Shown here in pieces: positions 1-8,105 of a stretch of DNA of 60,765 bases. Location of the stretch: the NCBI GenBank assembly GCA_013334325.1, contig JAAXXT010000011.1, forward strand, positions 1-60,765. The letters run 5' to 3'. Under the pieces are notes generated by a model that was given only the letters and a program-made list of their open reading frames with translations, did not search any database and was not told the DNA's origin. The stretch is from Erysipelotrichaceae bacterium (GTDB lineage: Bacteria > Bacillota_I > Bacilli_A > Erysipelotrichales > Erysipelotrichaceae). The stretch's first letter is position 1; every line of letters starts with the position of its first letter. The position numbers and the translations under genes are program-made.

Positions 1-283
1 TGTCGGTGATTTCTAAACGTTTAACTGGTCTTCCTTTATAGAGATGTTCATTGACGATCTCATCGACATCGCCTAAGGTAACATGACTGTAGAAAACTTT
101 ATCGGGATGGATCGCTACGATAGGACCCTTTTGACACAAACCGAAACAGCCTGTCTTAACGACTTTGATTTCGCTTTGAAGATCCTTCATACGAATCGCT
201 TCTTCGAAACGTTTAACGAGTTCTAAAGATTTAGATGAGGTACAGCCTGTGCCTGCACAGACTAAGACATGTGTTCTTTCCAT
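1..283 (-). CDS. NuoF/HydB-like NADH-binding subunit of an electron-bifurcating [FeFe]-hydrogenase (partial, N-terminus only)
   Basis: Only the first 94 codons are in the window; the gene runs off the left edge. They form a thioredoxin-like [2Fe-2S] domain with the four-cysteine pattern C9, C14, C46 and C50. This domain precedes the FMN/NADH-binding domain in NuoF-type subunits of NADH-dependent [FeFe]-hydrogenases (HydB/HndC type). The start at 283 has an AGGTG ribosome binding site about 5 bases upstream. It is the last visible gene of a tightly packed minus-strand operon that begins with a NuoE-like gene. In comparable operons the catalytic HydA gene follows; here it would lie outside the window. 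A stand-alone ferredoxin-like protein cannot be excluded because the NADH-binding part is not seen. Confidence 0.75.
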   Translation of the reverse strand, partial: MERTHVLVCAGTGCTSSKSLELVKRFEEAIRMKDLQSEIKVVKTGCFGLCQKGPIVAIHPDKVFYSHVTLGDVDEIVNEHLYKGRPVKRLEITD

Positions 284-291
284 ATGTTCAC

Positions 292-651
292 CTATTTCGT
301 TACGTGGGTATAGGCTTCTAAGATCTTGCCTTGTTTAAGATGGCTTTCGATGATCTCTGAAGCTTTGGCTGCTGTGACTTCCAAATACGTTGTTTTGGTT
401 CCAGCTTGGTCGATGATCTCGACGATAGGCTCATGGATACACATCCCAATACAGCCTGTTTGTTGAAGCGTTACCGGCAATTGATCTTTGTCGATGGCGT
501 CTAAAAAGGTTTTCATGACTGGACGAGCACCTGCGGCGATACCACAAGTAGCCATGCCTACCAAGATACGATACTGGGCATTGTTTTGTCTAAGATTGAC
601 CTTTTTTAGGGCTGCTTCTCTGATCTTATTCAATTCATCTAGACTTTTCAT
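292..651 (-). CDS. Small thioredoxin-like [2Fe-2S] ferredoxin
   Basis: This 119-residue protein belongs to the thioredoxin-fold [2Fe-2S] ferredoxins found beside NuoE/NuoF hydrogenase subunits. The visible cysteines are C36 (TCGIAAG), C67 and C71 (TGCIGMC), so only three are in the usual places. An in-frame ATG at 702 exists, but the start at 651 is preferred because AGGGAGGAA lies just upstream; it overlaps the end of the ATPase gene by 17 bases. It lies 8 bases upstream of the NuoF-like gene. It probably passes electrons within the hydrogenase complex or supports its assembly. Whether three cysteines hold a full cluster is not clear from sequence. Confidence 0.8.
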   Translation of the reverse strand: MKSLDELNKIREAALKKVNLRQNNAQYRILVGMATCGIAAGARPVMKTFLDAIDKDQLPVTLQQTGCIGMCIHEPIVEIIDQAGTKTTYLEVTAAKASEIIESHLKQGKILEAYTHVTK

Positions 652-1201
652 AATCGATTCCTCCCTTACAGTTTTGGATATTCGTATTGATTTCTGATTC
701 AATCCATTTTAGAATGGCAGGCTCTGATAATGGTACCGGAGCGATGCTGGCTTCAAACGTTTTACTGTCAAAGGTATAAACGGATGAGTTGGTGCTAAAA
801 TTAAAAACCAAATGAATTTCTGGATGACCTTGAAGTAAGATCAATATGACTTCACCGAGATTGCCTAAAGGAGGCGCATCCCAATGTTTACTTTCCCAGG
901 TCCCATTGACGGTGGTACCTTGGTTAAGTGCGGAAGTAATATTCCAAGAACCTGCGGCTTGTTGAATGGCCTGTTTGAAGAAGGCAACACCCAAACCTAC
1001 TTTACGGGTCGTCCTGGAGGTAAAGAAGGGACTACTTACTTTAGCCAATGTGGCTTCATCCATCCCACAACCGTTATCAGCGATGATCATGGTTGATGTC
1101 CCGTCTTCTTGAGCTAAGGCAAGGGTGAAATCGATCTTGCTTGCTTTAGCACTGACTGAGTTTTGGATCAGTTCTAAACTGATCATGGCGATATCTTGCA
1201 T
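635..1201 (-). CDS. GHKL-type ATP-binding protein of the hydrogenase operon
   Basis: This 188-residue protein has the histidine-kinase/anti-sigma ATP-binding fold without a sensor or phospho-acceptor domain. The N-box is at residues 8-15 (LELIQNSV), the G1 box is DNGCGM near 43 and the G2 box is GLGVAF near 69. The C-terminal half is not recognised. The ATG overlaps the stop of the upstream PHP gene (TAATG), indicating translational coupling. Genes of this type recur in clostridial NADH-dependent hydrogenase operons together with DRTGG and PHP proteins. Their role there is not established; a regulatory or assembly function is inferred. Confidence 0.75.
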   Translation of the reverse strand: MQDIAMISLELIQNSVSAKASKIDFTLALAQEDGTSTMIIADNGCGMDEATLAKVSSPFFTSRTTRKVGLGVAFFKQAIQQAAGSWNITSALNQGTTVNGTWESKHWDAPPLGNLGEVILILLQGHPEIHLVFNFSTNSSVYTFDSKTFEASIAPVPLSEPAILKWIESEINTNIQNCKGGIDYEKSR

Positions 1202-1890
1202 TACTTAGCCCAAAAGCGCTTTTGAGCACCAGGTGTTAACGCAAGGCTTGCCTCATGGATATCTGATAAGGTATGCGCATCAGAATTCACGAAACATGGA
1301 AGATCAACATAAGTAGGATACTCTTTTAAGAAACGGTCTATTTCTTCCTCATGGACAAGTTCTACCCCATCGATAGGTAATCCTTTTGGGATAAAGCCCA
1401 ATTGGGTCATGATTCCATTCTTACGTCCATAGATGTGTGCTAATACCGCTAAACCATGGTGAGTATGGATCTTATCAAGGGTCTCTTCTAAACTCGCATT
1501 AAGTGAGAAGATCAAGGCTAGTTTCTCTTCTTCGATGATATTGTCTTCTTTATCGTAGAGATATTGATGACCAAAGAAGTTACTACGATTCATCACCTTC
1601 ATTTGAACGTGAGATAACCACGCTTGCATTTCAGGAAGATCAGCTTCATCTCTAAAGTAAGCCAAGACATGAACTTCTTCTTTCGTTTGGATCTCAACGC
1701 CATACAAGTAATTGAGATGATGTTGCTTAGCGACTTTCGCACAGATTGCTTGTTGTCTAAGGGAATTATGATCACATATCGATATGAGATCTAAACCTTT
1801 AATCTTAGCCATCTGTATGATGTTTTGAGGACTCATATCATCATCAGCACAAGGTGATAATCCTGAATGAATATGCAAGTCATAAAACAT
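1201..1890 (-). CDS. PHP-domain metal-dependent phosphoesterase
   Basis: This is a 229-residue PHP-family protein. Metal-binding motifs are visible: HIH at residues 6-8 (DLHIHS), CDH at 39-41, E66 and H74, with a late histidine in a NSDAH motif. The family hydrolyses phosphoesters with divalent metals; the substrate here is unknown. The reading frame stays open to 2010, but the upstream part overlaps the DRTGG gene, and ATG at 1890 starts directly at the PHP fold (MFYDLHIHSG), next to the upstream TGA at 1892. PHP genes are common in [FeFe]-hydrogenase operons of anaerobic Firmicutes, where their purpose is not settled. Confidence 0.8.
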   Translation of the reverse strand: MFYDLHIHSGLSPCADDDMSPQNIIQMAKIKGLDLISICDHNSLRQQAICAKVAKQHHLNYLYGVEIQTKEEVHVLAYFRDEADLPEMQAWLSHVQMKVMNRSNFFGHQYLYDKEDNIIEEEKLALIFSLNASLEETLDKIHTHHGLAVLAHIYGRKNGIMTQLGFIPKGLPIDGVELVHEEEIDRFLKEYPTYVDLPCFVNSDAHTLSDIHEASLALTPGAQKRFWAK

Positions 1891-1891
1891 A

Positions 1892-2221
1892 TCAAAGGCC
1901 CAATTGAACCAGTTTTTGAATGGTTTCGTAAGCAGGAAGCGGACTAACCAAGATCGAGATATCATTATCACGAGCACTTTGTAGAGCTTCTTCATCCATG
2001 GAATTCCCATCGATGAGGATCAATACAGAGAATTCTTTAAGTGAAGCGATTGCGATCACGTTTTGATGGGTCTGCATGGTTACCCAAGCTTGTTGAGGCT
2101 TGGCATTGCCCATGACATAAGATAATAGATCTCCTACATAGACCCCTTCGATAGGGGCTTCTAGTGGACCTGAATTGATCATGGTCCAATGAGTCAACTG
2201 AGTGAGTTCCAATACGGTCAT
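1892..2221 (-). CDS. DRTGG-domain protein (downstream copy)
   Basis: A 109-residue protein with the DRTGG fold, a small domain also found in pyrophosphatases and phosphotransacetylases. It contains the segment VYVGDLLSYVMGNA followed by an alternating beta/alpha pattern ending in a segment like those of its paralogue at 2624-3004. It overlaps the upstream ATPase gene by 4 bases (ATGA), so coupled translation is likely. Two DRTGG proteins, two GHKL ATPases and one PHP protein together form the accessory set of NADH-dependent hydrogenase operons in anaerobes. Sensing of a nucleotide or phosphate ligand is an inference. Confidence 0.75.
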   Translation of the reverse strand: MTVLELTQLTHWTMINSGPLEAPIEGVYVGDLLSYVMGNAKPQQAWVTMQTHQNVIAIASLKEFSVLILIDGNSMDEEALQSARDNDISILVSPLPAYETIQKLVQLGL

Positions 2222-2643
2222 ACGGACTCTCCTTTTTGTCTAAATCCTATTCTAAGTAATGTTCCCTTTGGTGAACTTAGAAGTTCAAAGGTATCTACGT
2301 TTTTCTTAATGTTTGGTAGACCCATACCTGCCCCAAAGCCCATCGACTGGGCATCCACTGAAGCTGTTGTCCATCCTGGTTGCATGGCCAATTCTAGATC
2401 CTCTATCCCAGGACCAGTATCTCTAAATACGATCGTGAACCAATCATCATCGACATTCAATTGGATCTGTCCTCCATGAGAATGGATGATCATATTGATC
2501 TCTGCTTCATAACAGGCCACGGCTACTCTTCTGATCATCTCAACAGACATCCCATAACTTTTCGCAATCTTTTTTATATCACTTGATATAGATCCCGCTG
2601 CGGTAAAGTCATTGGCTTCTAGATCATATGTTTTGATCATCAT
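2218..2643 (-). CDS. Anti-sigma-factor/RsbW-like ATP-binding protein
   Basis: This 141-residue protein has the compact GHKL ATPase fold of RsbW/SpoIIAB-type serine kinases. The N-box lies near residues 47-54 (EAEINMII), the G1 box is DTGPGIED near 74 and the G2 box is GFGAGMGLPN near 101. No sigma factor or anti-anti-sigma partner is encoded nearby. In hydrogenase operons such proteins occur without sigma factors, so another target is likely. The frame overlaps the upstream DRTGG gene by 20 bases and the downstream one by 4. A second ATG one codon downstream (2640) is an equally possible start. Confidence 0.8.
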   Translation of the reverse strand: MMIKTYDLEANDFTAAGSISSDIKKIAKSYGMSVEMIRRVAVACYEAEINMIIHSHGGQIQLNVDDDWFTIVFRDTGPGIEDLELAMQPGWTTASVDAQSMGFGAGMGLPNIKKNVDTFELLSSPKGTLLRIGFRQKGESV

Positions 2644-3004
2644 TGCGTGTTGCCGTTTTAAGCCCTTCTTTGTATAAGACTCCTACTGCTTCAAACATAG
2701 GCAAGGAAGTTGTAAATACATTCATTTCCATAGATGTCGCTAAGTCGATGTTGTCTTCGCTTAAGGTCTTGTTTCTACATAAGATGATCACATTGATGTC
2801 CATCATCTCAGCAGTTCTCAAAGCTTGACCATTCGCTAATCCTGTAAGTAAGATCGTTTGAGCAGGATTGGTACATATCATCGCCAAGGCATCGCTCATT
2901 AGATCTGTACAACTGACATAGAGATACTCTTTGAAAGCGATGTAGGGATCATTAACGGTAACAGGCGTTGCCTGTAAGAGTCCTATCATCGATTGGAGTT
3001 TCAT
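2624..3004 (-). CDS. DRTGG-domain protein (upstream copy)
   Basis: A 126-residue DRTGG-like protein. A variable first 30 residues is followed by a segment matching the fold of the 1892-2221 protein (YLYVSCTDLMSDALAM, then ILLTGLANGQALRTAEMMD). The two copies are clearly diverged, pointing to an old duplication and separate roles. The ATG overlaps the stop of the NuoE-like gene by 4 bases, making it the second gene of the operon. Position and company indicate a role linked to hydrogenase control, but no biochemical function can be named. Confidence 0.75.
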   Translation of the reverse strand: MKLQSMIGLLQATPVTVNDPYIAFKEYLYVSCTDLMSDALAMICTNPAQTILLTGLANGQALRTAEMMDINVIILCRNKTLSEDNIDLATSMEMNVFTTSLPMFEAVGVLYKEGLKTATRNDDQNI

Positions 3005-3495
3005 GCTTGAGGGGTATTTTCTTCTTTGATGATACGACGAATTGCGTTTTCTAATTCTTTATTGTTATTGGCATTCCCATAGACTTGTTCATCTAAAATG
3101 GCGACAGGAGCTAAACCACAGGCTCCCACACAACGTGTCGCATCTAGAGAAAACATATTGTCTTTGCTGGTTCCGTTGACAGGTGAATTGGTCAAGATCT
3201 TAACACGATCCAGTAGTAGTTGTGATCCTCTAACATAACAAGCAGTTCCCAAACATATGTTGATGACATGTTTGCCCTTAGGTTCAGTGGTAAATTGTGT
3301 ATAGAAACTGACGACCCCAAAGACTTCAGCAATAGGAACGTCCGCTCCAACACTGATTTTTTCCATGGCTTCAAATGGGATATACCCAAGTTGTTTTTGA
3401 ACGTCATGAAGCATCAATTTAACAGGTCCCTTCTTATCTTTATGCTCCGCCACAATCGCATCAATTTTCTTTAAGCTTTCAGTGCTAAGATTCAT
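3001..3495 (-). CDS. NuoE-like [2Fe-2S] subunit of NADH-dependent [FeFe]-hydrogenase
   Basis: A 164-residue NuoE-family protein. A helical N-terminal region of about 75 residues is followed by a thioredoxin-like domain with four [2Fe-2S] ligands: C81, C86 (CLGTAC), C122 and C126 (CVGAC). The motif VVSFYTQF before the cluster is typical of the family. It passes electrons between NADH and ferredoxin/hydrogenase centres in bifurcating hydrogenases and formate dehydrogenases. It is the first gene of the operon, with GAGGTAAT as ribosome binding site and a clear promoter upstream. The accessory DRTGG/GHKL/PHP genes favour hydrogenase (HydC/HndA type) over respiratory complex I. Confidence 0.88.
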   Translation of the reverse strand: MNLSTESLKKIDAIVAEHKDKKGPVKLMLHDVQKQLGYIPFEAMEKISVGADVPIAEVFGVVSFYTQFTTEPKGKHVINICLGTACYVRGSQLLLDRVKILTNSPVNGTSKDNMFSLDATRCVGACGLAPVAILDEQVYGNANNNKELENAIRRIIKEENTPQA

Positions 3496-3522
3496 CGTAG
3501 ATTACCTCGGTTATTTGTGAAT

Positions 3523-3550
3523 ATTATAACATAAGTAATTTATTGCTCAA
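3523..3550 (-). promoter_or_regulatory. Sigma-70 type promoter of the hydrogenase operon, with a possible Rex half-site
   Basis: On the minus strand TTGAGC (3545-3550) is separated by 16 bases from a perfect TATAAT (3523-3528). Overlapping the downstream edge of the -10 box, bases 3515-3521 read TTGTGAA on the plus strand, identical to one half of a Rex operator. The matching second half is only about 4 of 7 bases, so NADH/NAD-dependent control by Rex is possible but not secure. Confidence 0.6.
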
Positions 3551-3646
3551 GGTTTTTCTTCAAAAAGGACATAAAATTTCATAGATCTTAGGTCTTGTAA
3601 ATGCTTTTGACCTGAAATCATCTGAGACCATTGATTTATAACCTCG

Positions 3647-3655
3647 TGATATAAT
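3647..3655 (+). promoter_or_regulatory. Extended -10 promoter upstream of lemA
   Basis: TGATATAAT forms an extended -10 element (TGN plus TATAAT at 3650-3655) 37 bases before the lemA start. No good -35 box is present at the usual spacing, as is typical for extended -10 promoters. Confidence 0.45.
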
Positions 3656-3691
3656 ATCAATAAGCAAGAATTCATTCACTAGGAGAAAACT

Positions 3692-4237
3692 ATGAAAAAA
3701 TTAATACTTCCTTTAGTCGTCGTTGTCGCTTTAGTCGCTGTGCTTTTTTCAGGATATAACGGTCTTGTTAGAGATGAAGAAGCAGTCAATGGAAAATGGA
3801 GCACCGTTGAAACTCAACTTCAACGTAGATCTGATTTGATCCCAAATTTAGTGGCCACCGTAAAAGGTTATGCCGCTCAGGAGACGGCCATTTATACAGC
3901 TTTAGCTGATGCAAGAGCGAAACTCGCAGGCGCTGGTAACATCGCAGAAACTGAAGAAGCTCAAGCGGATATGAACGATGCCATTAGTCGTTTACTGGTC
4001 ATTGTTGAAAATTATCCTGAACTAAAATCCAACACCAATTTCTTAGCTCTACAAGATGAATTGGCGGGAACTGAAAACAGAATCGCTACTGCACGTACAG
4101 ATTATAACGAAGCTGTCCAAACCTATAACACCAAGATAAAATCTTTACCTACTGCTTTGTATGCAGGTCTATTAGGCTTTAGTCCTAAAGATTATTTTGA
4201 AGCGGATGAAAACGGAAATCCGAACGTAGAATTCTAA
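3692..4237 (+). CDS. lemA: LemA family protein
   Basis: A 181-residue membrane-anchored protein. Residues 4-24 form an N-terminal transmembrane helix, followed by a long helical body with the conserved LemA segment RRSDLIPNLV at about 46-55, and a C-terminal YNEAVQTYNTKIKSLPT stretch typical of the family. Its length is normal. ATG at 3692 follows AGGAGAAAACT. It is only 9 bases upstream of a TPM-domain gene, a pairing seen widely in bacteria. The function of LemA is not well established; envelope-associated roles have been proposed. Confidence 0.92.
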   Translation: MKKLILPLVVVVALVAVLFSGYNGLVRDEEAVNGKWSTVETQLQRRSDLIPNLVATVKGYAAQETAIYTALADARAKLAGAGNIAETEEAQADMNDAISRLLVIVENYPELKSNTNFLALQDELAGTENRIATARTDYNEAVQTYNTKIKSLPTALYAGLLGFSPKDYFEADENGNPNVEF

Positions 4238-4246
4238 AAGCCTTTT

Positions 4247-5005
4247 ATGAGGAAACTCTTTTATAGAAGTATCCTAATGTCTTTATTCAGTGGGATGCTT
4301 TTATTGATCCCTCTGATTCATCCTTTAGCGACGTCGATTCCTCAACCAAACGATACTTTTTATGTGTTAGATGAGGTAGGTCTCTTATCAGAATCTACGA
4401 TATCCACCATCATCTCCACATCACAGGAACTTCAATCAAAAACAAAAGCTCAGATCGTCGTCGTCATCGTACAATCGATGGAGGGTCAAAGCGTAGAAAC
4501 ATACGCATTAGATATCCTTCGTGATTGGGGCATAGGTGATACGGATCTGGATAACGGCTTATTGATTCTTCTATCTATCGATGAAAGAGTATCTCGTATA
4601 GAAGTAGGTTATGGTTTAGAGGGCATATTAAATGACGCTAAAACAGGTCGTTTTCAAGATACCTATATGCTTCCCTATTATACGGCAGGAGATTTTGATC
4701 AAGGCATTCTAAATGGATATCTTGCGTTTGCCCAAGAGGTCGCAAAAGAATACAATGTGACTCTTGATATCAATAATCCCATCCCATATTCAGACACAAG
4801 CAATAATATCTCAGATGTACCTTCATGGATCAGCATCTTAGCTATTATTATTCTTGTCTTGATTTTTGTGACAATGGACATTAGATTTCTAAATGGAGCA
4901 CTCTTGAGATTGTTTTTTTCAATCATATTTAGTGCTAGTTCTGGAGGAGGATCATTTGGGGGTGGTGGTTCAGGTGGTGGTGGAGGAAGTTCACGAAGAT
5001 GGTAA
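4247..5005 (+). CDS. TPM-domain membrane protein with glycine-rich C-terminus (YgcG-like)
   Basis: This 252-residue protein has a signal peptide or anchor (residues 1-30), an extracellular TPM domain at about 37-160 (FYVLDEVGLLSE, then AQIVVVIVQSMEG and VGYGLEGILNDA), a transmembrane helix near 195-215 and a glycine/serine-rich tail ending in SSRRW. TPM domains accompany LemA and have been linked to phosphatase activity or membrane-protein quality control; here this is only family knowledge. It follows lemA directly and ends at a strong terminator, so lemA and this gene form a two-gene unit. Confidence 0.88.
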   Translation: MRKLFYRSILMSLFSGMLLLIPLIHPLATSIPQPNDTFYVLDEVGLLSESTISTIISTSQELQSKTKAQIVVVIVQSMEGQSVETYALDILRDWGIGDTDLDNGLLILLSIDERVSRIEVGYGLEGILNDAKTGRFQDTYMLPYYTAGDFDQGILNGYLAFAQEVAKEYNVTLDINNPIPYSDTSNNISDVPSWISILAIIILVLIFVTMDIRFLNGALLRLFFSIIFSASSGGGSFGGGGSGGGGGSSRRW

Positions 5006-5034
5006 AGCCATCAACACAGTTGATGGCTTTTTTT
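5005..5034 (+). terminator. Rho-independent terminator after the lemA-TPM operon
   Basis: AAAGCCATCAA and TTGATGGCTTT form an 11-bp stem with a short loop, followed by a run of T. It starts at the stop codon of the TPM gene. The A-run on the other side could let it also end the convergent HAD gene transcript. Confidence 0.9.
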
Positions 5035-5053
5035 CGCTTATAAATTTCAGAAT

Positions 5054-5671
5054 TTATAGAATGCCTTTTGCCTTTAATGTAAGAATCAAATGGTCTATCG
5101 ACCCATCATATATCGTCCCATCTATCCCTACAGAAGCTGCTCCTTCTATGTTTTCTTTTCGATCATCGATCATAAAACAAGATTCTGGTTCTAAATCAAA
5201 ACGAGACATTAATGAGAGATAAATGGCAGAATCAGGTTTGATTTGATGGATCTCAGCTGAGATCAGTAATCCATTAAATTCATCAAGGGCTTTAATTTTA
5301 TCTTTATACTCATAGAAGCGAATGGATGCGTTTGATGCGAGATAAAGTTGACAACCTTTTGACTTCAGTTGCTTCACAAGAGGAATCATCTCTTCTCTTA
5401 CAATAACGGTTTTTGGCCATTCTAAGAAAATCGTATGAACCAAAGGATGCATCGATTTAGGTAACCTTAGACAAATCGATGCTTCAGCTTCCTTTTCAGA
5501 AATGGATCCTCTATCCAAGTTCATCCATTCACTCTTTAAGAATATCTCTTCTGTTAAAAGTTCTATGGTTAACTTATCATCGCAAAAAGCAGAAACGATA
5601 GCACGTGGATCAAAATCGATCAGTACGTTTCCCATATCAAATAGAATGGATTCATAAATTTTCTTAGTCAT
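5054..5671 (-). CDS. HAD-superfamily hydrolase (YihX-like phosphatase)
   Basis: A 205-residue haloacid-dehalogenase-like phosphatase. Motif I is FDMGNVLIDFD with nucleophile D12; the DxGNV form is characteristic of the YihX-like branch. Motif II is LASNAS near 114-119 and the acidic motif IV is DDRKEN near 169. YihX-type enzymes act on sugar phosphates such as glucose-1-phosphate. Its start overlaps the end of the GH3 glucosidase gene by 8 bases, so the two are probably co-expressed, consistent with a role in sugar metabolism. The precise substrate cannot be read from the sequence. Confidence 0.85.
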   Translation of the reverse strand: MTKKIYESILFDMGNVLIDFDPRAIVSAFCDDKLTIELLTEEIFLKSEWMNLDRGSISEKEAEASICLRLPKSMHPLVHTIFLEWPKTVIVREEMIPLVKQLKSKGCQLYLASNASIRFYEYKDKIKALDEFNGLLISAEIHQIKPDSAIYLSLMSRFDLEPESCFMIDDRKENIEGAASVGIDGTIYDGSIDHLILTLKAKGIL

Positions 5672-8054
5672 GTTTTTTCTTGAGTAAGCCTTTTAAGCCT
5701 TTGACGGTATGTCCATTGGCAAGATCTACGATCGCATAAGCGAGTGATTCACTTAAAGCACCTTGACTCATCAACATCGTCGATCTTAAAGGTGTCGTCA
5801 TCACAAAGGACATCATCATTTTAAACTGATTGGATTGTGTATCGGTTGGGGAATAATGGCCTGCTTTCATCAACATATTCCTAGATGCGATCTTCATCAT
5901 CTTACCTATCAATGTATGACTCATATCGTTTAAAGAAGAATCAATACTAAACTCACCTTTTCTTATTGGTTGATCAGTTGGGATCGCTTTCTCATAGACA
6001 AACTCAAAATCTTTATCGCTTGGCTTTCCTTCTAAGCTTTCATACCAAGTGTTGTGCCAAGCTTTTTCTACGTGTTGTAGACCGTTGGTTTTTAGTGTGA
6101 TCGTTTTTCTTAACCGAATATCTTGACTAGATGCCCCAACTTGAATCTCATATTCCCCATCAGCGCAGATGAAGCGTTGATAAGAGGTATCGTAGTACTC
6201 AAAAGCACTCTCATCCAAAGAAAGATGAAAGACTTTAGATTCCCCTGCCTTAAGCGTTATTTTCTCAAAAGCTTTCAACTCATGAGACGCAAAGAAATTG
6301 GCTTTCGTTTTATTAGAGACATAGATCTGTATGACTTCAGATCCAGTTATTTCTCCAGTATTGGTTAAAGTAAAGCTTAAGACATTCTCCACATAACTAA
6401 GATCACGATAACTAAAAGTGGTATAACTTAAACCATGTCCAAATGGATAGAGTACATCTTTCTTCGTAGAGTCATAATAACGATAGCCCACAAAAATGCT
6501 TTCTCGATAGTTGACTTGTTTCTGTTCATACCCAAAATGATCTGAACTTGGACAATCCTCATAACTTAAAGGATAGGTTTCTGCCAGCTTACCACTAGGA
6601 TTAACTTTCCCTGTGATGACATCAACTAAAGCTAAGCCTCCTGCTTCTCCAGGTAAATATCCATTCACGATGGCTTTGACCTTTGATGCCCAAGGCATCT
6701 CAACCACAGATCCTCCCGCTAAGATAACGATGACCTGTGAAGTCTTTTTTAGAACTGTTTCGATGAGTTGATCATGAGATCTTGGTAAAGCCATATTTAA
6801 GCGATCAAAGCCTTCGCTTTCAAGCTCTTCTGTGAGCCCTACGAAAACGATGACTTCTTGATCATGTTGGATATTTCTTGTCGCGTTATCAATCAATGAA
6901 AAATCATCTGAGTTGAGTACGTTATAGCCTTTCTCAAAATGATAAGTGATCTTAGCTTGGTCTAATCCATCTAGGAATGATTCTACTTTGATGGGATGGA
7001 CTTGAGAAGATCCTGAGCCTTGTATACGAGGGATCTGAGCCAATTCACCTAAGACTAAGATCGATGATTTCTCTTTTAATGGGAGAAGATGATCCTCATT
7101 TTTAAGTAAGACGATGCTTTCTTGGGCGACTTTACGCGCAAAAGCACGATGAGTTTCCTCATCGAAGTCTACTTTTCTTCTTAAGGCAGGAAGTGACTTA
7201 TTGATGAGATCTAGTACTCTTAAAGCGCTTTTATCGAGCTCTTCCATTTTTAAAGAGCCATCTTCTAATGCTTTTTTAACTTGTTCTAAATAGAAATGAT
7301 GATTCCCTGGCATTTCTAGATCTAGTCCAGCTTTGATGTCTATTGCGCGCTCATGGGCTGCTCCCCAATCACTCATCACGAGACCTTTAAAACCCCAAGA
7401 GTCACGAAGGACTTGATTCAATAACCAAGGATTACTACTACTATGGATCCCGTTGATCTTATTATAAGAACACATGACGGTCCAAGGTTGGGCTTGTTTG
7501 ATCGCGAGCTCAAAAGCTTTGAGATAGATCTCAAATAAAGCTCTTTGATCGATATTACTAGAACCTGTCATACGATCAGATTCTTGATTGTTTCCTGCGA
7601 AGTGTTTTAATGAAGTTCCTATGCCTTGGCTTTGTATGCCTTGGATCATTCTAGATGTCAAGAGTCCTGATAAAAGAGGATCTTCACTAAAGTATTCAAA
7701 GTTTCTTCCACATAAAGGATTTCGTTTAATGTTGATGCCAGGACCTAAGATCACAGATACTTTCTGATCGATGGCTTCTTCACCTAAGACTTGGCCCATC
7801 TTATAAAGCAGTTCTTTATCCCAACTACAGGCACTTAAGCTCGCAGTAGGAAAACAAACTGAAGGAAAACTATCTGAGATACCCAGTTGATCACTATCCC
7901 CTAGCTGTTTACGCAATCCATGAGGTCCATCTGTCACCATGATTTCTGGAATCTCTAATTCAGGATAAGACTCTATATGCCAAAAATCTTTTCCTGAACA
8001 TAAACGGATCTTGTCTTCAGTTGATAATTGACTTAACACAACTTGAATGTTCAT
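5664..8054 (-). CDS. Glycoside hydrolase family 3 beta-glucosidase
   Basis: A 796-residue GH3 enzyme without signal peptide, therefore cytoplasmic. The N-terminal barrel carries the substrate motifs KHFAGNNQE and VMSDWGAAH, whose aspartate (about D229) is the catalytic nucleophile. An alpha/beta sandwich domain (about 310-540) and an FnIII-like domain (about 560-655) follow. The last 130 residues are an additional helical region seen in some Firmicutes GH3 enzymes. ATG at 8054 is chosen because GGAGGTC lies just before it; an earlier ATG overlaps that site. It probably splits beta-linked oligosaccharides or aryl-glucosides; the exact linkage is unknown. It is followed by an overlapping HAD phosphatase gene. 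Confidence 0.9.
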   Translation of the reverse strand: MNIQVVLSQLSTEDKIRLCSGKDFWHIESYPELEIPEIMVTDGPHGLRKQLGDSDQLGISDSFPSVCFPTASLSACSWDKELLYKMGQVLGEEAIDQKVSVILGPGINIKRNPLCGRNFEYFSEDPLLSGLLTSRMIQGIQSQGIGTSLKHFAGNNQESDRMTGSSNIDQRALFEIYLKAFELAIKQAQPWTVMCSYNKINGIHSSSNPWLLNQVLRDSWGFKGLVMSDWGAAHERAIDIKAGLDLEMPGNHHFYLEQVKKALEDGSLKMEELDKSALRVLDLINKSLPALRRKVDFDEETHRAFARKVAQESIVLLKNEDHLLPLKEKSSILVLGELAQIPRIQGSGSSQVHPIKVESFLDGLDQAKITYHFEKGYNVLNSDDFSLIDNATRNIQHDQEVIVFVGLTEELESEGFDRLNMALPRSHDQLIETVLKKTSQVIVILAGGSVVEMPWASKVKAIVNGYLPGEAGGLALVDVITGKVNPSGKLAETYPLSYEDCPSSDHFGYEQKQVNYRESIFVGYRYYDSTKKDVLYPFGHGLSYTTFSYRDLSYVENVLSFTLTNTGEITGSEVIQIYVSNKTKANFFASHELKAFEKITLKAGESKVFHLSLDESAFEYYDTSYQRFICADGEYEIQVGASSQDIRLRKTITLKTNGLQHVEKAWHNTWYESLEGKPSDKDFEFVYEKAIPTDQPIRKGEFSIDSSLNDMSHTLIGKMMKIASRNMLMKAGHYSPTDTQSNQFKMMMSFVMTTPLRSTMLMSQGALSESLAYAIVDLANGHTVKGLKGLLKKKHD

Positions 8055-8071
8055 ACGGACCTCCATATGAC

Positions 8072-8094
8072 TAAAGCGCCGCATTAAGCGACGC
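8072..8094 (-). terminator. Hairpin between the membrane-protein gene and the GH3 gene
   Basis: On the minus strand GCGTCGC and GCGGCGC pair across a 5-base loop (one G-U pair) and are followed only by TTTAG. It lies just before the GH3 ribosome binding site. It may be a weak terminator or attenuator, or an mRNA end-protecting hairpin. Confidence 0.45.
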
Positions 8095-8105
8095 TGTCTA
8101 AATAC

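Noticed and set aside
884-1096. Plus-strand open frame opposite the GHKL ATPase gene
   Set aside because: It is antisense to a well-supported conserved gene and has no ribosome binding site.
4932-5222. Plus-strand frame overlapping the end of the TPM gene
   Set aside because: It begins in another frame of the glycine-rich repeat, crosses a strong terminator and lies opposite the HAD gene.
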